Part shown: positions 22,225-33,157 of the stretch, one piece after another | Numbering within the stretch: position 1 is the first letter of the stretch | Layout: each line of letters begins with the position of its first letter | Source of the DNA: Hippopus hippopus | Lineage: Eukaryota; Mollusca; Bivalvia; Cardiida; Cardiidae | Reading direction: 5' to 3' | Assembly: GCA_946811185.2 (NCBI GenBank) | Contig: OX328104.1 | Span: 11,667,918 to 11,731,917 of the forward strand | DNA length: 64,000 nucleotides | Notes under the pieces: model-generated | The model's database searches: none | Told to the model about the DNA's origin: nothing | What the model saw: only the letters and a program-made list of their open reading frames with translations | Position numbers and translations under genes: made by a program

Positions 22225-23215
22225 ATAGAGGATATTTTTTTTTTGCTGAAAGATCGAAATTTGTTTTATCGAGTGAACATCACCGGTAATATTTTCACGA
22301 GTGGCGCAGCCACTCGTGAAAATATTACCGATAATGTACATGAGATGAAATTAATTTAGATTTTTCCCTTAAAAGAAAAATTCCAGTTATTTCGTGCTTT
22401 TAACCCTCTTTTTTTAAGTATTTTCATCGAAATCCAGTACAGTTGTTTTCGGCAATTTCCCGTGGCGTACCCCCTCACGTAACAACGCAGTACAGTATTA
22501 CGTAAAGCGCGAGAAATATCGGGTAAATGCACGTAAATACGTCATATCTCCGTATGGTTAAATGGCACACACTGTTTTTGCGCAGGAACAACCGTTTTCG
22601 CCTTCAATTCAGGGGTGACAAAATATTTACGGTTAATTTCACTGGGTATAACCATGAATTATCAAACCCTATAATCCACCATTATTTCGCGATAAACTAC
22701 CGAAAAGCATAAAATAAATAGAAGATATTTGTTTTTTACGGTGAAAGATCGAAAGATCTCGTGAACATCATCGGTAATATTTTCACGAGTGGCGCAGCCA
22801 CTCTTGAAAATATTACCCATGATGTTCACTCGATGAAATAAATTTCGATCTTTTACCGGGAAAAAAACCCCAAATATTCTATTTATTTCATGCTTTGAAC
22901 CCTTTCTGGGTGGAAATTAATCAAACTCTAGTACAGTTCTTTTCGGTTATTCCCCGTGGCGTACCCCCTCCGCATAGCAACGCATAACAATATTACGTCA
23001 AGCGCGAGAAATGCAAGGAATATTACATATTTCCATCTGGTTGAGAGGCACGCGCATTTTACCTATGTAACTAGTGCGCGGGAACAACTATTTTCGCCTT
23101 CAATTGAAGAGTTAAAATATAAAATCGGTATTTTTCACTGGTCGTAACCATTAAATATCGAAAAGTTTTTCACCGTTATTTCTCGATAAACTACCGAAAA
23201 GCATGAAATAAATAA
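22225..23215. repeat. Two tandem copies of a 490-bp palindrome-cored unit
   Basis: Copy 1 has a perfect 22-bp inverted repeat (22284-22305 / 22309-22330, CGGTAATATTTTCACGAGTG...). Copy 2 has the same arms at 22772-22793 / 22797-22818 with two mismatches. Both copies continue through CCCGTGGCGTACCCCCTC to CTACCGAAAAGCATxAAATAA. The unit period is 488 bp. No protein recognised. Confidence 0.8.
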
Positions 23216-24269
23216 ATACAATTCAATACAACTAATTGAGTAATAAACACTAATTCAGCTGAGCATGAACTCAAGTTTTATACACATATAAACAGGCCGA
23301 TAGCTTCAGATCCACAAATAATGAAATCACTGAAAATACGTAATTCATCAGACTTAGGGTGTGCAAAATGCTATTTCTCTGTGAGCTATAACATGCAGCG
23401 AATACCAATCGTGTATTACTGACTTGACAAAAGCAATTGTGTTGCAAATTATTTCGTTTTAGTTTCTTGAAACCTATTTACGTATTTAGTTACCCTAACC
23501 AAACCGCAATAAATTAATGGTAACAAATGAATTAAATTTTCAATTCAAAGCGTATCCTTGAAAATTAGGATTCAGGCATTGATAAATGTTAGAGAGTCGA
23601 AACTCACAGCCAAAGCAAACCCAAGAGAAATTCTTTTAATACAAATTTGACAAGCATTTCCGCATGAAATCCCTTGCGGGCGCCTTCGATACATACAGAA
23701 AGCGTTGATGTAATACTAACAGGATTTACCTTCGCGCTGAACTCTTTACATACCGAAGAAGCACCAGAAACTGTCGAAGAAGCTCTGGATCAAGACCAGA
23801 CAGCACAAAACGTGCGATCTGATATTGGATTAGTCTACATAACCCGATATTTTGTGAGATACTTTTGCCATGAAAATTAGATTTGCGAATTCTTGGAATT
23901 TCCCATTTAATATATCAAGCAGCCTACAGTTCAACGAGTTCCTTAAAGCATGCGACCTTTTGTGGGAGGATAATGATTGATCGTTTCTAGATTCCTGAAC
24001 AGATTGATTTATTGTTTAATGAGGTTTTAAAAACCTTTTAGACTGTTTAGACGGAGCAGGGACGAAATCGGATTCAGACAATCACTGAAACAGACAGACG
24101 GACAGACAGAGCTGAGTACCAAATTAAACGCACGCACTGAAGTTGGTTTAACACATTTTAGGTATAAGATGTCCTTCGTTGACCTTAAATGGAATATTCT
24201 TACCGACCATCCCTTAATGCCAGTGTGTGATCTGCATATAATTGTTGTCAGTTACTTCCCAATTAAATA
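23216..24269. other. Intergenic, nothing recognised
   Basis: A/T-rich sequence. A short run of ACAGACAGACGGACAGACAG lies near 24090. No gene or repeat-family hallmark. Confidence 0.5.
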
Positions 24270-24539
24270 TGAGTCAGGCTTTGTGAAAAGGGGATTTAAT
24301 GCATCTGCGTTAAGTATCGACTCATGTCAGCCCGCGTAGTCCTCGCAGGCTAACATGGGTCGAAACTTTTTGCTACTGGTAAATTTTCTGTTTGTCCAAA
24401 GACCATTCTACCTCATGATTTAGTCGGTTGTTAGACAAAAGGGATCTTATGGATCAATAATTATGTGATGAATTGCTTGGCTTTATGTATTATAAAGATG
24501 CATTAAACCTCTTCCCCTTTTGTCAGAGCGCGACTCATA
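24270..24539. repeat. Family C MITE
   Basis: TGAGTCAGGCTTTGTGAAAA at the left, hairpin CATGTCAGCCCGCG...GCAGGCTAACATG, and TCAGAGCGCGACTCAT at the right. Confidence 0.65.
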
Positions 24540-26124
24540 TGTTAACTTATCCCTGAAGATCTACATCTTTTTTTTTTGTTACAGAAAGAAATTATAAAAT
24601 CCTTATATGGGTCAGTAACATGGGCAAATTTGTTAAAGTTTGTTGATGAACGACTATTCTTAGTAATAGCAATATATCAAATGAATTACTGTATAAAGTA
24701 ATTAGTCGGCATGGTTTCGGAAAAAAGAATGGTTCTGTAGAAAAAAGATTCTGTGAAATATCTCTGGTATTTCTGAAACAAGAACGCAGTTCACTCCATG
24801 TTATGTCTGTAATTACTCGCCTGATTACGATCATCGACAGTGGTTAATTCGACAGAAAACGGATAATTTATAGATTTTTTTTGTAACTCTTTTTCTTTTC
24901 TCCTATTTTCGGATGTTCGTAATCACCAACCATTCTTTTAAAATAAAATTCTAAGTCTTATTCCTTAAGAATGCAAAACGGTAGCCATTCTTCATCTTTT
25001 GTGTCTATTCACTCGATTTCAATCGCCACTGTTACTGATTCAGGCCCTGAAGTTCAGCAGTAATTGCCGTCCGATTTACCAGTATGAGTTTAGTGTAAAA
25101 CCCAGTATAATAGTGTATGCAGTGACATGTTCCACTCATGTTTATACGGTTACATTACAGGTTTGAGGTCTATTCTTTACGTTGAGTGTAGGAAGCGGGA
25201 TAATATCACGCCAGAAAAGACCCGTTTTCATTGTCCCGGTTTCGTGAACTATAAACAACCCTTGACCAACCGGGACCACAACTCCAGTAATACCACGAGA
25301 CAGACCGGGACGAACCAGCTTGCAGTGCCGGTTGTTTTTAAAAGAAGTATTACTTGTTTTGAACCTGAATGCCAAGTTATGACACATTCTACCCTTGGTA
25401 ATCCTGGGTACCGGGACGTTGAATCACATTCATCCTTGTTCATTGATTGCAATGCAGATGAATTAACTCCGGTTCCCGCCCCTGTGATGTCGAGGTAAGG
25501 CCGGTAGAGCTTTGTGATTTTCAACAAGTCTCTCCAATTCACCCAAGTGGTTAAGCATTCTGCGTATACTAGACAGTTCGCCGGTTCATCCTGGCTCAGT
25601 GCAAACCTCATTTCTTTTGATAACATATAGCACTAACTTTAATTCTTAATTCCACAAATCATTTAATTTGACATTTCATCTCAGTCATTCAGAAGGCAAA
25701 TATTAAAATCTAGAATAAGAATAGAGATGTACTAGGCATGATTGGTGAAGACATACTGTGATCTACATTTAAACTCCCTGCAATTTACACAGTGATACCG
25801 TCAACATGTTCACGCTAAAAAAAGCCTGACTTTTGCAGAGAGAGCAACGCGGTATTTTGTTTCAACTAATCTTGTTTATCCAGACAATTTTGATGCATTA
25901 CCAATCTCTTTCAAAGTTTTGTTTCATTTGTGTTTCATTATTTCTTAGCATCAGACACTGTAATACAATCAGTTTTATTGCCCGGCTGCAATATAAGAAA
26001 TTTACTTATAAAGGTCAAATGAAACCGGGAGAAATCGAGTCTATAGAATAAGAATGATATGTCTGGCTAGTCCTACAATCCTTTTGTCACGATACCATCT
26101 TTGATCCTTAGAAAGCTAAAGTCT
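24540..26124. other. Intergenic, no gene recognised
   Basis: Open frames on both strands at 25127-25626 overlap and have no recognisable domain. A small family I fragment lies near 24950. Nothing else supported. Confidence 0.45.
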
Positions 26125-26355
26125 TTAACCCTTTACCACATGGCAAAGTTTTAGTCTTGTCCAAATTGAAAGCATTTGTAGACGACAAAATATATGTGGC
26201 TAAAATAATGAGATTTATCTTTGAAGGGTAGGGGAGAAAAAAATCCGGGAAAGGGAGAAAATGCTGGCTACCAGCATTTTCACCTTTTCCCACATTGTTT
26301 TCAAAAAGCTTTTCCCTGGGGCTGTTAATATTCGAGATTGTTTGGTAAAGGGTAA
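26125..26355. repeat. Family E MITE, best-bounded copy
   Basis: Runs from TTAACCCTTTACCACATGG to TTTGGTAAAGGGTAA. The central inverted repeat is GGAGAAAATGCTGG CTA CCAGCATTTTCACC. Terminal CCCTTTACCA/TGGTAAAGGG are inverted repeats. Confidence 0.75.
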
Positions 26356-26474
26356 CCCTATTTAGTCGAATTTTCGTGTCTGTTTTTGAAATTACTTGTA
26401 GAAAGAAGCGGTTTTTATGTAAAGAGAAAATTTCGCCATTGGCTTCTTTCTCATTGAAAGTCATATATTTAAAA

Positions 26475-26870
26475 TGTAATTAAAGTAATAATAAAGCCCA
26501 AAAGTAAACAAAGCGGGTGTTTAAATGCATTTGAATTTATATCATACCATTTAAAAGTATGGAAATTATTGTGAAGATGACAATCTGTCATTGTACGGTT
26601 GGTACAAGTGTTACTTGCTGACAGAAAAATTAATTTCAAAACTAGGTCAAAACCTGCCAGGTAGCTGTGTCTTTTGTTTACTTTTTGCCTGATTTTAAGA
26701 TTCCTTTTTCTGCCAGCGACTAACACATGGCCTGACCACACAATAACAGACTGTCATCTTCACAATATTTTTCACACTTTTAAATGGTATGATTTACATT
26801 TAAATGTATTATGAAACCTGCTTTGATATTTTGGCCTTTACTGGGCCTTTTAAGTTGACAATCTATTTGA
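26475..26870. repeat. Foldback repeat, family F
   Basis: The left part (AGCCCAAAAGTAAACAAAGC, ATCATACCATTTAAAAGTAT, GATGACAATCTGTCATTGT) reappears inverted in the right part. Related units are at about 48655-48943 and 57000-57250. Confidence 0.6.
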
Positions 26871-27063
26871 CAAGGATATTTTTTGGTCGACTACTGCTTA
26901 GATGTTTACCCTTAACAGTGCTATACACACCTTTAATTCTGTTAACAAAATAGATCAAAATCTATCGAAATCGGCAAAGAAAATGCAGTTTGAACTTGCA
27001 TCTCTACCATCCAATGTTTTTACATTGCAAAGCTGTGATTTGTCTTCCTTATTTATCTAGCAA

Positions 27064-27184
27064 TTCACAATTTAACCCTTTACCACACAATCCTGAGTTG
27101 TAACGACCTTCAGGGAATAGGCTTTTGAAAACATTGCCGGAAAAGGAAAACCTTCTAGTAACCAACATCTTCTGTCATAGATTA
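27064..27184. repeat. Family E fragment
   Basis: TTAACCCTTTACCACACAAT followed by GAAAACATTGCCGGAAAAGG. It ends where the minisatellite begins. Confidence 0.5.
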
Positions 27185-27905
27185 TGTCCCTTGGAATTCC
27201 AGTGCACCAAGAAATTAGATCCATTTTTTTTCATAGCTTAATTACTTGGCGATTCCTGTGAACCAAGAAATTAAAACCACTTCATCATAATTTAAGTCCT
27301 TGGCAATTCCTGTGCATATAGAAATCAAAACCATCCTGTCATAATTTAAGTCCTTGGTAATTCCTGTGCACAAAGAAATTATAACCACTTCGTCATAATT
27401 TAAGTCCTTGGCAATTCTTGTGTCTAAAGAAATCAAATCCATTCTGTCATAATTTAAGTCCTTAGTAATTTCTGTGCAACAAGAAAAAGAAACCGTTTTG
27501 TCATACTGTAAAACCTTGGCAATTCCTGTGCACCAACAAATGAAATCTACTCTGTCATAATTTAAGTCTTTTGAAATTCCTGTGCACCAAAGAAATTAAA
27601 ACCATTCTGTCATAATTAAAGTCTTTGGCAATTCAAACCATTCCGCCATGTTCATGTCCTTAGCAAGTTCTTTGCTTAAAAGGCATTAAAATCATTCTGT
27701 TTTAATCTAAGTCCTTGGCAATTCCTGTGCACCAAGGAATTCAAACCATTATGTCATGGTTTCAGTCCTTGGCAATTCCTGTGCACCAAATAATTAAAAC
27801 ACTTCTGTCAAAGGCTGTTATACCATGAAGTTTAAGCCCTTGGCAATGCCTGCGCACTAAAGAATTAAACCGCAAATGACAAAGTTGAAAGTCCTGGGTA
27901 ATTCT
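27185..27905. repeat. 54-bp minisatellite, about 13 copies
   Basis: The unit contains TTGGCAATTCCTGTGCACCA, AGAAATTAAAACCATTCTGT and CATAATTTAAGTCC. Copies diverge by substitutions and short indels, with some truncated units near 27640. Confidence 0.9.
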
Positions 27906-28816
27906 TTTTATTCATAGCAACAGAATGCTTGCGGTATACTAGATCTACCTTTGTTCGAGCAATATAAGGGTACGGCAGCAACCCCCCCCCCCCCACTCGG
28001 TGTACGAATACACTGTACCACAGATTTTTTTCTTTCACAATTGTTTGAATAGTTTTCAGATTGTAAGGTAGGCGGTTTGTCTCAGCCAGTCATAACGAAT
28101 GCTTGTCTAAATACATAATGAGTACTGAAACAATTCTGGTTGGTCAATGTATAAACCGTCCTGTTTATTAATATTTCTAGAAATATTGAAGTCAATTCTG
28201 TGGGCTTCTGTACCAATCTTCTGCAACGAAAAGAGGCTACAGTGGTCTTGCTAATTATTTCGTGCCTGTTTCTCCACGAACGAAAAACAAACTCCGACTG
28301 TCCGAGCAGAACTTTTTGATATCCAACTTCTAGAAAAAAACCGAAAGTAGACGGCACCCGTTTCCGATCGTTCAGAGTAAGAAAAAACGCATTAGCGATG
28401 CTACTTTCATGTATTAGGGTAAGAAACATTCGGATAAATTCTGTTTGTTATGGCAAACATCTTGTTTTTCAAACGTTGCGGTTTGAGCTCGCCTAGTTAA
28501 TATTTAAACAACCGTTGGTTTTGTAAGGACTATAAAATTACCCAATAAAATCGAACCGTCTATCTGACAACCCTTATTTCTAACCCTTCACAGTTCATGC
28601 AGTATTTGAATTTATGTCCTTATTAAAGATGAGAACAAAATTAAGAGAGTTAACGGGGTAATCAAACAAATAGAAGGCATATGAAAACATATCGTGTCTA
28701 ATAAAAAAAAAAAAATGCTGATATTTACCTTTTTCTCTATTTTCCACTGTTTTCCCGCCATCTTATGCATGACCTAGACTAGTTATTAATCGGACAGGTT
28801 ACCGGTGTTTTCACTC
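27906..28816. other. Intergenic, nothing recognised
   Basis: A 14-base C tract is near 27990. The open frame on the minus strand at 28082-28429 has no recognisable domain. Confidence 0.45.
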
Positions 28817-29333
28817 TTTACCAAACAAGAAAATTTTAGACTTGTCTAAATCTGAAGCATTTGCAGATGACAAATTGACGAGCCCGGTAGCGCAGTTAGT
28901 AGCGTACACGACTTGAGACCAAGCGGTCGCTCGTTCGAATCCCTATGTCGGTCAATTTCTTTCCGATGATTTATGATAGTCATTGAGACAGGATTCATTC
29001 CTCTCTCACCGCTGATCATTGTTTCAATGATGGTTATGTGGGAAAGCAACCAGTGGCTTGGGAAGAATAAAGTGCGAACTACTGGTAACAGAATCTCAAG
29101 GAAAACATAGATAGCTGCACTAGCCGCCTTGATATAACTGCAACAATGTTGAAAACGACGTTAACATCAAACAAACAAACAAGCAGATGACAAATTAAAT
29201 TTAGCTCAAATGGTGGGATTTATCTGTGAAAGAGAAGAGAACAGTTTAGGTAGAGGGGCCTTTTCTTAAATTGCTTTCAAAAGCCTTCTCTGTCAAAGTC
29301 GTTACAACTCGGCATTGTGTAGTGAAGGGTTAA
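28817..29333. repeat. Family E MITE split by a SINE
   Basis: Family E sequence runs CTTTACCAAACAAGAAAATT to GCAGATGACAAATT, is interrupted by the SINE at 28877-29182, and resumes with AAATTTAGCTCAAATGG, ending AGTGAAGGGTTAA. Confidence 0.7.
28877..29182 (+). mobile_element. tRNA-derived SINE, nested copy
   Basis: The tRNA-like head GAGCCCGGTAGCGCAGTTAG, B box CGTTCGAATCC, shared body (GGTTATGTGGGAAAGCAACC) and (CAAA)n tail match the copy at 6687-7010. Direct repeats GCAGATGACAAATT at 28863-28876 and 29183-29196 are the target duplication. They are family E sequence, which orders the two events. Confidence 0.88.
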
Positions 29334-30197
29334 ATGTTTCCGGGTTAACAAGATCTTCAATTCGCAGAAAGCAAGAAGAATACACAAAATAGCGATCGCA
29401 ATTTAATTTATATTTATTTTCCTTTTGTGATTATACTCCCAAGACCTTTCGGTTCATGTGGCAATTTCAGGTTTTTATTGCAGCAGGTGTATAACAAGGG
29501 GTCAGTATGTGCAGATCTTCTAAACCTCTTCTGCACGATATTTTTGGAGTTACTCGGATCCAAAAACCTTTAAATTGGAGCACCTTGGTAATGTTACTAA
29601 ATTGAAGCATGTACTATCATTCCATGTATATGACGTTTAAGGGATTCGTTACAACTGTAATTGTAATCATCTTCTTTACAGTTAAATAGAATAGAGTATC
29701 TTTCTTTTTGAATCACAATTTCTTGACGCAACCACATACCCTTTGAAAAAAAATCTCCCTGCACTAGATACCTTTCAAAACACCGTGAAAAGCGAGGAAC
29801 GATTGTTTGTTATTATCTTTTATTTCATCAGCAAACTGCTTACTTATTCCGTTCAAGAAAGAGACATTGTTATTTCCTTCATTTAGTTTGTGGTTTAATT
29901 ACCGAAGGTCATCTCGTCTGCGGTCTATCCCATCTACACTGATGCTTTTAATGTGTGAATGAAGCAGAGTCTGGATTTGAAAAAGTTATCATATGCTTAG
30001 AATACTTTAATTTTATATTTCGATGTTCAAAAATACCTTTCAATGAAACGAAGGAAATATTATGTGACTTTTTATCGATTTTGAAAAAGGCATTTGATTT
30101 TGTAACTAGAAGTGACTAGTTTTCTAATCCATGCAATCGCTGTACTGAGGTTCATTTACGAAAAGAAAGGACTGTTGCCTCGAATAAAAAATGTTAT
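29334..30197. other. Intergenic DNA flanking the Polinton
   Basis: A/T-rich with no gene or repeat hallmark recognised. It leads directly into the left target-site duplication. Confidence 0.5.
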
Positions 30198-30203
30198 AAT
30201 GTG
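30198..30203. repeat. Left target-site duplication AATGTG
   Basis: The six bases AATGTG here are repeated exactly at 46787-46792. A 6-bp duplication is the diagnostic length for Polinton/Maverick integration. Confidence 0.95.
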
Positions 30204-30551
30204 AGTAGATTAGAAATTGTATTTTCTGGATTATTTTAATTTTTTGATTAAATTTTTTATAAAATAACCCAATTTGCCCATACGATTTTTGAATGAAAAA
30301 TCTATTTCCTCATAATTCTAAAAAAAATAAATTTCATTACCCCACTAACCAACGCATCGATTAACAATTGTGTCCACTAACCAACGCATCAACTAATATA
30401 TATTATGCCCCCCATGTGTCGACGCAAGATAAGTCTATGCATGAGGGACTAATCTAATTACTATATCCATTTTACCATAAATTCAAAAATAAATTAATGG
30501 ATAAAATTTTTTGAATTTTTTAGATTTTAAGTTATAAAATAATTCAAGATG
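30204..30551. repeat. Left terminal inverted repeat, 348 bp
   Basis: Starts AGTAGATTAGAAATTGTATT. Hand alignment with the complement of 46439-46786 gives 13 mismatches and no gap (about 96 percent identity). The inner end is exactly the ATG of the first gene. It contains a direct repeat CCACTAACCAACGCATC at 30342 and 30374 (32-bp spacing) and a conserved block CATGTGTCGACGCAAGATAA. These are candidate sites for integrase or replication-initiation proteins (inference). Confidence 0.95.
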
Positions 30552-31454
30552 AGCGCCTTACATACAAATGAAGTTTTTTACGATGTACTTGATACAATAC
30601 CACCTAAAGCAAAAGTACTAAATTGGCTTACCTCTAATGAATTAGAAAAATTAGAAAAACATATTAAAAATAAATATAATGAACTACCTATTTATAAAAT
30701 CCCAGGAAGAAAAGTATATTTCCCAAATATTCACCATAAGGATTATTACACCACATTGAGAAAAGCAGCACCTGTTATATATTATTGTTTTAGTAAAGAA
30801 ATGATGCGATGTGGTATACATAGTTTATCTATGTGGGTTGGTCTTTATGATAATAAAACTGAAGAAAGAAAAAGAGTTGGTCCTTATTGGTTTGATGCTA
30901 GATCAGGACCAGGAATTACAACGCATTTAGCTCCTTATCAAAATGAAATAAATTTTTGTGAGGAATATGATTTTGAATTAAGCCCCGAAGTATTAGTAGG
31001 GTCTAGAAGAGAAGATTTTAGCCATCTTTCACCTCTTATAGAATTTAGTGATAGATTTATTAATTTATACGGAGACCCTGATGTGAATGAAGCATTAGAA
31101 AAAATAAAAGAATTAAAAAAAAATGCAACACTATTCAATTATGGCAGAAGTAATAGTTATGACGCTACACTCGTTAAAATTACTGATGCGTTGGGTGAAA
31201 TAAGTTTTATTAATAGAAGTGACTTTAATGATTCTTTTTATGTTATAAGAGAGAAAGATTATTATAGTATAGATTTCTTAAAACCTAAAACAGATAAACT
31301 TAAAACAAAAAAACAAAAATTATTTTTAGAGGAAAACTGTTGTATATGCGTCATTAATAAACCTAATATAGCATTTAATTGCGGCCATCTATGTATATGT
31401 GATATATGTGATAAAATACGCCCCTTAAATAAATGCCCCATATGTAGACAGTAA
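30549..31454 (+). CDS. RING-finger protein, putative viral E3 ubiquitin ligase
   Basis: 301 residues. The last 40 form a C3HC4-type RING: CCIC, then FNCGHLCICDIC, then CPIC at the very C-terminus (about 263-300), like the terminal RINGs of IAP-type ligases. The first 250 residues are a novel globular region with no recognised domain; GPYWFDARSGPGITTHLAPY is one conspicuous segment. Known RINGs of this type recruit E2 enzymes and ubiquitinate bound targets, so a role against host defence or cell-cycle proteins is plausible but inferred. The ATG is the first codon after the inverted repeat, so transcription must start inside the repeat. It converges on the tail-fibre-like gene across a hairpin. 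Confidence 0.8.
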   Translation: MSALHTNEVFYDVLDTIPPKAKVLNWLTSNELEKLEKHIKNKYNELPIYKIPGRKVYFPNIHHKDYYTTLRKAAPVIYYCFSKEMMRCGIHSLSMWVGLYDNKTEERKRVGPYWFDARSGPGITTHLAPYQNEINFCEEYDFELSPEVLVGSRREDFSHLSPLIEFSDRFINLYGDPDVNEALEKIKELKKNATLFNYGRSNSYDATLVKITDALGEISFINRSDFNDSFYVIREKDYYSIDFLKPKTDKLKTKKQKLFLEENCCICVINKPNIAFNCGHLCICDICDKIRPLNKCPICRQ

Positions 31455-31468
31455 TTTTTGTAAAATAA

Positions 31469-31503
31469 ATATATAATATATTTTTTTATAATATATTATA
31501 TAT
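31469..31503. terminator. AT hairpin between convergent genes
   Basis: A perfect 14-bp inverted repeat, ATATATAATATATT at 31469-31482 and its complement at 31490-31503, encloses a 7-base loop. It sits between the stop codons of the RING gene and the opposing tail-fibre-like gene. A similar hairpin is at 45899-45933. A role in ending transcription in both directions is inferred from position. Confidence 0.6.
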
Positions 31504-31505
31504 AT

Positions 31506-32720
31506 TTACAAGTCTAATTCTATCAAAATAGATATGTAAGCATGTGTTACATCTTGGTTATCTGTTCTCGAAATAAAGTTTATTATGTCGCATTGATTTA
31601 CCTCCAACGCCTTTGGAAAAGTCGTACAGCTACAAATTTCACGCGCTTTTTTAATAATAGAGTAATCAACCTGTTCATTTCCGTTTACCGTTATATTAAT
31701 TTTTACCTTTTCTGGTGCATTACGATCCCTTTTAACGATTGTTAAACTTCCACTTATAATTCTACCTGACACATTCATACAATAACCCCCTAAACTATGT
31801 CTTTTACCAGAATTACCATTACCGAATGAAAACTCGTAATTACCGTTTGTAATTGATCCCTGTTCTTCAGCCCACACGGTTATAACAGGTTTTGGTTTAT
31901 ATGCTCTGAAGAAACGCTCCATATATTCTCTAGTGACAGCATCTTTTTCATTTCTTGGGTCTGCAATATTATATATTCTTAAATTATTCATATCAATATT
32001 TTGGTTTACTGATAGTTCCCCATTCGCTTTCATTGAGAAAGATTTATACATAGCACCTTGACCACCTCTAATATTTTTAACGAGGTCATCAACATAACCT
32101 TTAGTGGTAACCGCATCTTGGGATATGGGGTTTGATAATCCAGTAATCTGGTTACCAGTCATATCTATTCCACCATCTATTGAATAGGACCCATCTTGTT
32201 TTCTCGTTAAAGCTTTTTCACCCGCGGTAACTCTCTCAATACTAGTATCCACGTAAAACTTATTAGAGGCTTGGTCGTGTCTCGTGGGGGTTCCGAGATT
32301 GTTAATTACTCGTCCTCCCATTGAAATTGCATCATCTGCTTCATACCACCTTCCGTCTTTATAAACAAAGGCTCTATCAACATTATCCACATAATTTTTA
32401 GTAGCAGCTTCACCCGGTTCTTTTGGGTCCTTAACATTTCTTATCGGATTAAAACCCATATTTAAATATCCAGTAAAGTGGTATCCTCCGTTTTCATTCA
32501 ACAACCCTGAGTTGGCGTCAACATAATCCTTAGTTGCAACATCATGAGAATTTACTGGGTTACTAACCCTCGTTAATGTATTACCGTTCATGTCTATGGA
32601 ACCGGTAACAACAGTTGTTCCATCTTTACGTAAAAAAACATTATTTATGTAAGCGAGTGACACACCATCACCGCTTGTTTCACCATAATCTTTCATTCTT
32701 CCGAATTTGTCAACAGGCAT
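31506..32720 (-). CDS. Phage tail-fibre-like repeat protein, putative spike or receptor-binding protein
   Basis: 404 residues. Five copies of an approximately 30-residue motif occur at roughly 40, 84, 130, 183 and 240. Their signature is IDMNGNTLTRVSNP...DVATKDYVD, i.e. a hydrophobic G-N-x-I/L-x-x-L-x-x-P stretch followed by D-A-x-T-K-x-Y-V. This motif is typical of trimeric phage tail fibres. The last 130 residues (from PVITVWAEEQG) lack the repeat, are rich in beta-prone segments, and may be a receptor-binding head (inference). The start fits the element's TATATAAAAA-ATG pattern. It lies at the end of the minus-strand protease/integrase block. No hydrophobic anchor is seen. Confidence 0.7.
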   Translation of the reverse strand: MPVDKFGRMKDYGETSGDGVSLAYINNVFLRKDGTTVVTGSIDMNGNTLTRVSNPVNSHDVATKDYVDANSGLLNENGGYHFTGYLNMGFNPIRNVKDPKEPGEAATKNYVDNVDRAFVYKDGRWYEADDAISMGGRVINNLGTPTRHDQASNKFYVDTSIERVTAGEKALTRKQDGSYSIDGGIDMTGNQITGLSNPISQDAVTTKGYVDDLVKNIRGGQGAMYKSFSMKANGELSVNQNIDMNNLRIYNIADPRNEKDAVTREYMERFFRAYKPKPVITVWAEEQGSITNGNYEFSFGNGNSGKRHSLGGYCMNVSGRIISGSLTIVKRDRNAPEKVKINITVNGNEQVDYSIIKKAREICSCTTFPKALEVNQCDIINFISRTDNQDVTHAYISILIELDL

Positions 32721-32730
32721 TTTTTATATA

Positions 32731-33147
32731 CTAAAAAAGTTTATTTAAAATATTTTGAAACTGCTTACCTCTAGATAACTCTTTTAGAATGTATAAACAT
32801 AAATGACCGCAAAATACTTGCCCAGCTTGTTGTAATTGGTCAGTATTGTACTGTATTGGGCTTTTTAAATAATCTCGAATTTCAATAGGTGGTTGTATAC
32901 CATAACTATCAAAATAAATTTTAGTTTTACCATTTTTATACCAAGCGACCCAATGTGTACCAGGACCATCACTTTTATCAAAGTTTACTATACCACATTC
33001 TTTTTTACTCGGTTTTCTCGGTAGTGAGTCTAGTAAAAAAACTCCTCTAAAATAAGGAATCTTTAATTTTTTAACGGCATCCTCTAATTCGAAATTGTTC
33101 AACGGTTTATTCGGTAAAATTACGTTTTCAATCGAAATATTTGACAT
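32731..33147 (-). CDS. PRO: Adenain-type cysteine protease (C5/Ulp1 fold), maturation protease
   Basis: 138 residues from MSNISIENVI. The catalytic His is in GTHWVAW (H65), the acid in IYFDSYG (D80) and the nucleophile in FCGHLCLY (C113), with a Gln-rich QLQQAGQ just before it that can supply the oxyanion Gln. The order His-Asp-Cys and the CG(H/Y)xC context are those of the adenovirus protease. It would cut capsid and core precursors during virion maturation; a site-like IEGG is present in the protein at 36220. I chose 33147 rather than the upstream ATG at 33204, because CTATAAAAAAATG precedes it and it avoids overlapping the integrase. Confidence 0.9.
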   Translation of the reverse strand: MSNISIENVILPNKPLNNFELEDAVKKLKIPYFRGVFLLDSLPRKPSKKECGIVNFDKSDGPGTHWVAWYKNGKTKIYFDSYGIQPPIEIRDYLKSPIQYNTDQLQQAGQVFCGHLCLYILKELSRGKQFQNILNKLF

Positions 33148-33157
33148 TTTTTTATAG

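Noticed and set aside
25127..25626. Overlapping open frames of about 120 codons on both strands
   Set aside because: Neither has a motif I recognise and both overlap in antisense; likely chance.
27185..27905. Possible CRISPR-like array
   Set aside because: The 54-bp units are diverged throughout with no constant repeat and unique spacers; it is a minisatellite in eukaryotic DNA.
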